NCBI RefSeq assembly: GCF_050574275.1
Contig: NZ_CP192260.1
Location: forward strand, 496,001 to 560,000
Direction of reading: 5' to 3'
Length of the DNA stretch: 64,000 nucleotides
Source of the DNA: Virgibacillus_F flavescens
GTDB lineage: Bacteria > Bacillota > Bacilli > Bacillales > Amphibacillaceae
Below are positions 60,554 to 64,000 of this stretch, piece after piece (positions within the stretch are counted from its first letter, which is position 1; every line of letters starts with the position of its first letter). The notes below the pieces were generated by a model. It was given only the letters and a program-made list of their open reading frames with translations, made no database searches and was not told the DNA's origin. Position numbers and translations under genes: made by a program.

Positions 60554-60758
60554 CTTACCACCCCAAATATTTCTATTTACTATCAATTCTACCAAATAAA
60601 AAATGAATAATTAATTTGTAAATCCGAATTATCTATAAAATCCTCTGGAACTCATTGAGAAAATCCAACATGGAGAGACTGCAATACATTAAACAGGGTT
60701 AAAGACTGGTTAGCCTGTACACCTATTCTATGTTAAACGCAGAATTATTAATAGAGTA

Positions 60759-61589
60759 TTAAATATCCTTTACATAATTCGAGAAATACTCTTCCCAATA
60801 ATTCTCTTCGTCACCAACAATGCTATGTAGCCACTCATACATCAACATATTTTCGAGAAATTGTTTTTTCCCTCTAATAAAAGGATTTTTTGAAATTTTA
60901 GGGTACAGCATGTTTAAATTAAACAAATTATTTTTTTGCCTATAATCATAATCGTAAGGCATCCAGTCTTCATTTGTTTTTATTCTATGTTTAACTGGCC
61001 ACATAGAAACGTCATCAAAAAATCTATTTGCATAGTCAGACACAAATGCCCAAATATTTACTTTGTATTTAGCCCATGTATTATTTACCCATTCATCAAT
61101 TTCTTCCGTCAAAAATACTGGCGATTGTCCAGTGTTTCCTTGACTTTGAATACGGTGATAATTTTTTATAAATCTAAAAAGCATTTCAGTTTGACCTCTC
61201 AAATAGGAATTCTTTTTGATAAGCTCTGAATAGCAATCATATGAACAGGATCTAAACTCGTCCTCTTTAAAATATAATAGGAATAAATTATTTTTCTTTA
61301 TAATGCTTATGACAGAGCGATGTAAATGTTTTTCATGATCATCATAAATACTCACCAACCAATCCTGAACGTCCTGATCATATGGATGCAATTGCTTTCT
61401 GAACTTTTCCAGCCTCTCATTATTTATAAACGTTTTTTGTTCCATTTCATCAATTTGAAGATACTGATTAAAATATTCAAATACATAGTTAACACAGATT
61501 CTCATATTTTCCATACGTTCTTCTACATCAAACTCATTTAATTTGTCCTCTATTTTACGTCGTGCTAAATATTCTTCTAATTTCAACAT
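60759..61589 (-). CDS. Unrecognised 276-aa soluble protein next to CBASS
   Basis: 276 aa, mostly alpha-helical and rich in Tyr, Phe, Trp, Asn and Lys (for example YVFEYFNQYLQIDEMEQ, WAFVSDYANRFFDDVSMW, NMLMYEWLHSIVGDEENYWE). I find no TM, signal peptide or catalytic motif. The start ATG 61589 has GGGTG about 8 bp upstream. It is separated from the CBASS effector by about 205 bp of AT-rich DNA and from the XRE-ImmA gene by about 118 bp, so it may be its own unit. It may be an ancillary defence factor. Confidence 0.65.
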   Translation of the reverse strand: MLKLEEYLARRKIEDKLNEFDVEERMENMRICVNYVFEYFNQYLQIDEMEQKTFINNERLEKFRKQLHPYDQDVQDWLVSIYDDHEKHLHRSVISIIKKNNLFLLYFKEDEFRSCSYDCYSELIKKNSYLRGQTEMLFRFIKNYHRIQSQGNTGQSPVFLTEEIDEWVNNTWAKYKVNIWAFVSDYANRFFDDVSMWPVKHRIKTNEDWMPYDYDYRQKNNLFNLNMLYPKISKNPFIRGKKQFLENMLMYEWLHSIVGDEENYWEEYFSNYVKDI

Positions 61590-61707
61590 CCACCCAACAC
61601 CCTAACTATTTTAAATAGCAAAATATTGATCCATCCATCCTAAATTTAATTGATAGTGATACTCAATGAATTCTTTAGGTATTCGTGTTTCTGAAATAAT
61701 TAAATTT

Positions 61708-62841
61708 CTATCTCTTAATTAACTTTATGGTTGGTTCTGGCTCATTATAATTAAGTGTTCCTTTATCAAGGTTACACAGCATTTCTATATATTCCTGGGG
61801 TACGGACATTTCTTGAATTAATTGTTTTTCATTCTTTACATCATTCTCTAATAACATTAAAATGCTTTTCTTTAGAACTACAGGTTCTTGTAATGGATAA
61901 ACATCATCAAGAGGTTCCTTCTTTCTTATTTTCTTCATAGAAATTTGCTTTTGCAATGAAGTATATTTTCCTTCATCAATAATATTTAGGTCTAAACATC
62001 TATATATCATGGCCGCAATAGATACATTCCAATATTTTTTTAACTCAACAAAGTGTAGCAAAGATGTAGAGGTAACAGTTTTTGCAAAGGCATCTGCAGG
62101 CAATGAAAATGCAGAAGCAAACCTATTTGATTGATTTTCTATTAATTTAAATTCTGGTTTACTAAGGACATCTTGATTATCAATATCCTTGTGCATCAAT
62201 ATATGCCCCAACTCATGCCCGCCATCAAACTGTCTTCTAAAGGCTGATTGTTTATCATTACCGAGAAAAATAAAAGGTCGACCTTTACGGTGTTGGCAGA
62301 ATGCATCTACTTTTTGACTATCGGTGTCCACTGAGAATACCATTATTCCGTTTTTTTCTAATAAATGAACTATATTTGTTATTGGTTTATCCGCAAGCCC
62401 CCAATGTTCCCGTACTTTAAGAGCCAATTCTTCGATTGACTCATTATCCCATTCCGAATCGAAACTGCTTATATCAGGTAGATTTAATTCTGGAAACTCG
62501 ATATAATCGGATAAATATTCATAAATGTATCCTGCTAATAATGTTTTATTGTATTGCCTTTCCTTACTTTTCTTAGTGGTTGTAGCATTAGCTCTAAAGA
62601 ACGTATTTCCAACAAATTGCTCTTTAAACTCTTGATAGAAAAAGTCTTTAGGAAACTTTAAAGTATTTATAATCGACATCATTGTTTCCGTCTTAGGTGT
62701 ATGATCCCCAAGCTCAAATTGTGATACCGCTTGCTTAGTTACACCAATTTTTTCTGCAAATTCTTTTATTGTTAAACCTCTTATTAACCTTGCTTCTCTT
62801 AACCGTTTCGGATTAAACTTTGGCTCATTTTCAACTTTCAT
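61708..62841 (-). CDS. XRE family regulator with ImmA/IrrE metallopeptidase domain
   Basis: 377 aa, starting at ATG 62841 behind TTAGGAG. N-terminal HTH (about 10-65): LREARLIRGLTIKEFAEKIG and VTKQAVSQFELGDHTPK. The M78 metallopeptidase follows, with GGHELGHILMH at 209-213 (HExxH). A C-terminal extension (about 300-377) is helical. ImmA/IrrE fusions cleave or inactivate partner repressors and are common in mobile elements and defence loci. The likely role is control of the island or of a toxin-antitoxin-like partner gene. Confidence 0.88.
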   Translation of the reverse strand: MKVENEPKFNPKRLREARLIRGLTIKEFAEKIGVTKQAVSQFELGDHTPKTETMMSIINTLKFPKDFFYQEFKEQFVGNTFFRANATTTKKSKERQYNKTLLAGYIYEYLSDYIEFPELNLPDISSFDSEWDNESIEELALKVREHWGLADKPITNIVHLLEKNGIMVFSVDTDSQKVDAFCQHRKGRPFIFLGNDKQSAFRRQFDGGHELGHILMHKDIDNQDVLSKPEFKLIENQSNRFASAFSLPADAFAKTVTSTSLLHFVELKKYWNVSIAAMIYRCLDLNIIDEGKYTSLQKQISMKKIRKKEPLDDVYPLQEPVVLKKSILMLLENDVKNEKQLIQEMSVPQEYIEMLCNLDKGTLNYNEPEPTIKLIKR

Positions 62842-62879
62842 GACGTTACTCCTAACTAATTTAGTAATTCTAAGATGGA

Positions 62880-63551
62880 TTATTTTTTTAGCTTAATAAC
62901 AATGTCGTCATCCTCTTTACGATCTTTAAGATTAGTTTTAATATCGGATAAACTGTAGTTATTTAATTTTACGAGGTCGTTGTTGTTAATGTTGATGTAT
63001 TCTGTTATATCTTCCTTGTAAATCCAATCTTCTTGGTCAGGTTTTAAAGCACCTTCAAAAACAACATCACTCTTACTATCATAGCAAACTACAATCCCAA
63101 ACGGCTGGTTTTCAATACCAAGGTCTAACGAATATTGGTGTGTTTCCTGCTCAAATAACTCTTCTTCTGGTATACCCGCTTGAAGTAGTCGATCGAAATT
63201 AGATAAAGAAAATTCCTCACGATATCCACTTCGTTCAAAAATGTATTTCTTTTCTGGAAGTTTTAACACTAATATAAAAATATTTCTTACGGCATCATGA
63301 ACTACTATATATGGATGCCACCCTGCTTTTCTTGTATATACTTTCATTTGTGTATGAGGGTTGTCCAATATTATCTTTTCAACATAAGTATTAACATAGT
63401 CATAAAGCATAAAAGGAGCGTGTTTCTTAGTTGTAGTTTCTTCAAGCAATAATGATATCTCCCGAATCTTATCTTTTCCATTCTTAATACCCTGCAAAAT
63501 TAGACCTCTTTGTTCATCTTTAAGCATACATTCTTCAATTCTTTTGTCCAT
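62880..63551 (-). CDS. Unrecognised 223-aa protein upstream of the XRE-ImmA gene
   Basis: 223 aa. It contains an alpha-beta region (MKVYTRKAGWHPYIVVHDAV, NIFILVLKLPEKKYIFERSG, PFGIVVCYDSKSDVVFEGAL) and acidic/basic tails, and no TM. It resembles uncharacterised proteins often next to XRE-ImmA genes (DUF5986-like), a match I hold loosely. It is 38 bp upstream of the XRE-ImmA start and shares a promoter, so the two probably act together, perhaps as a substrate-protease or toxin-antitoxin pair. Confidence 0.7.
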   Translation of the reverse strand: MDKRIEECMLKDEQRGLILQGIKNGKDKIREISLLLEETTTKKHAPFMLYDYVNTYVEKIILDNPHTQMKVYTRKAGWHPYIVVHDAVRNIFILVLKLPEKKYIFERSGYREEFSLSNFDRLLQAGIPEEELFEQETHQYSLDLGIENQPFGIVVCYDSKSDVVFEGALKPDQEDWIYKEDITEYININNNDLVKLNNYSLSDIKTNLKDRKEDDDIVIKLKK

Positions 63552-63588
63552 TCAACCACACCCACTATTTTCAAGATTAATTAAATCT

Positions 63589-63617
63589 ATTATTTACTTT
63601 TTATTTTGTTTTGTCAA
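63589..63617 (-). promoter_or_regulatory. Promoter of the 223-aa/XRE-ImmA unit
   Basis: On minus, TTGACA (63612-63617), a 17-bp spacer and AATAAT (63589-63594). An AT-rich partial dyad (TATATTGTTATATATA) lies just upstream and could bind the XRE protein. Confidence 0.7.
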
Positions 63618-63713
63618 GTATATTGTTATATATATCTAAAAAGATAAAGTTTTTCGGAATAAATTACTGAAAATAATCAAATGATTTTTGGGAATCTAAT
63701 ACTTATCATTTGT

Positions 63714-63722
63714 AATGGTATA
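63714..63722 (+). promoter_or_regulatory. Extended -10 promoter of the rightmost gene
   Basis: TGGTATAAT just before the rightmost gene, a perfect extended -10. It gives divergent transcription from the 223-aa/XRE-ImmA unit. Confidence 0.55.
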
Positions 63723-63744
63723 ATTCATTAAAAGGGGGATTCTT

Positions 63745-64000
63745 TTGAAATATATGATGACAGACATAGCAACACACATAGACTTAGGTTTTGGCGTTAC
63801 AGCATCAAATTTCAGACAAACGGCTTTGTTTCTCGATGAAAATTATGATGATAGTATATATACGGGAGAAATGCCGATTTTATATCTATATAGACATTCC
63901 GTCGAACTTTTCTTAAAATCACTAATCACGATTTTTCATAGGAAATTGGAATTGCCGTATAAAGATGGAGAAGTGGCCTTCGATAACGATTTGCCATTAA
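63745..64000 (+). CDS. N-terminal part of an unrecognised protein with an R-H-x3-E-x3-K helix
   Basis: The frame runs off the right edge (85 codons seen). TTG 63745 is preferred, with GGGGG 6 bp upstream; ATG 63754 is the alternative but would be 15 bp away. The only motif is LYLYRHSVELFLKSLIT, a helix with the RHxxEhxLK pattern seen in several HEPN-like and other predicted defence-associated proteins. It is divergent from the XRE-ImmA unit and so probably part of the island. The rest of the gene is needed to name it. Confidence 0.65.
   Translation, partial: MKYMMTDIATHIDLGFGVTASNFRQTALFLDENYDDSIYTGEMPILYLYRHSVELFLKSLITIFHRKLELPYKDGEVAFDNDLPL

Noticed and set aside
61708..62841. Evidence for an integrated prophage
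   Set aside because: An XRE-ImmA gene alone is not enough; no integrase, portal, capsid or lysis gene is present.
1..64000. tRNA, rRNA, CRISPR arrays, IS transposases
   Set aside because: None could be recognised on either strand.

Overview
The window looks like chromosome of a low-GC, spore-forming, probably halotolerant member of the Bacillaceae (Oceanobacillus/Virgibacillus-like). The support is family content (a YaaH/SleL-type LysM-GH18 protein, an RsbR-type stressosome protein, RocB, SwrC, YtrA-type GntR regulators), strong GGAGG ribosome binding sites, many TTG/GTG starts, TPP and manganese riboswitches, and dispersed intergenic repeats typical of such genomes. I see no tRNA, rRNA, CRISPR array, integrase or transposase. 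The genus is an inference.

Layout. 1-10 kb: the 5' part of a secreted lamin-tail-domain protein, a CopC-CopD copper protein, a DUF4383 protein, a haloacid dehalogenase, an MFS exporter followed by an Mta-like MerR regulator, a squalene/phytoene-synthase-like enzyme and an RsbR-like STAS protein. 10-22 kb: a GntR/DUF1648/GNAT operon, an ATP-grasp enzyme, MnmH, an M4 protease, a putative regulator that joins an HTH to a degenerate F1-ATPase beta-like domain, RocB, and an RlmI-like methyltransferase. 22-31 kb: a LysM-GH18 glycosidase, a GntR-ABC transporter operon, and a TPP-riboswitch thiamine salvage operon (thiD-thiM-thiE-thiW-tenA). 31-37 kb: a compact run of acetyltransferases, Nudix and Maa, then a CvfC homologue and about 850 bp of opposed repeats ending in a likely small RNA gene. 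37-55 kb: SodC-like, SwrC with a divergent TetR regulator, an aldo-keto reductase, a Mn-riboswitch TerC exporter, a ZIP transporter, a diguanylate cyclase, YjbQ, a BCCT transporter, a MarR-controlled flavin enzyme pair, and a Uma2 nuclease. 56-64 kb: an accessory defence island.

The island holds a type II CBASS operon on the minus strand: a two-TM effector, a CD-NTase, a Cap2 E1/E2 fusion and a Cap3 JAB protease. Upstream lie an unrecognised 276-aa protein, an XRE-ImmA/IrrE metalloprotease regulator, an unrecognised 223-aa protein, and a divergent truncated gene with an R-H-x3-E-x3-K helix. The working model is standard: the CD-NTase makes a cyclic nucleotide on phage infection, Cap2/Cap3 prime or reverse CD-NTase conjugation, and the membrane effector disrupts the cell. 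The effector's C-terminal sensor domain is not one I can name.

The items I find most unusual are the HTH/F1-beta-like protein (17202-18248), the CBASS effector, a structured RNA at 36508-36622 whose G-U pair fixes its strand, and a dispersed repeat family in which the two stem arms stay complementary although their sequence changes between copies.
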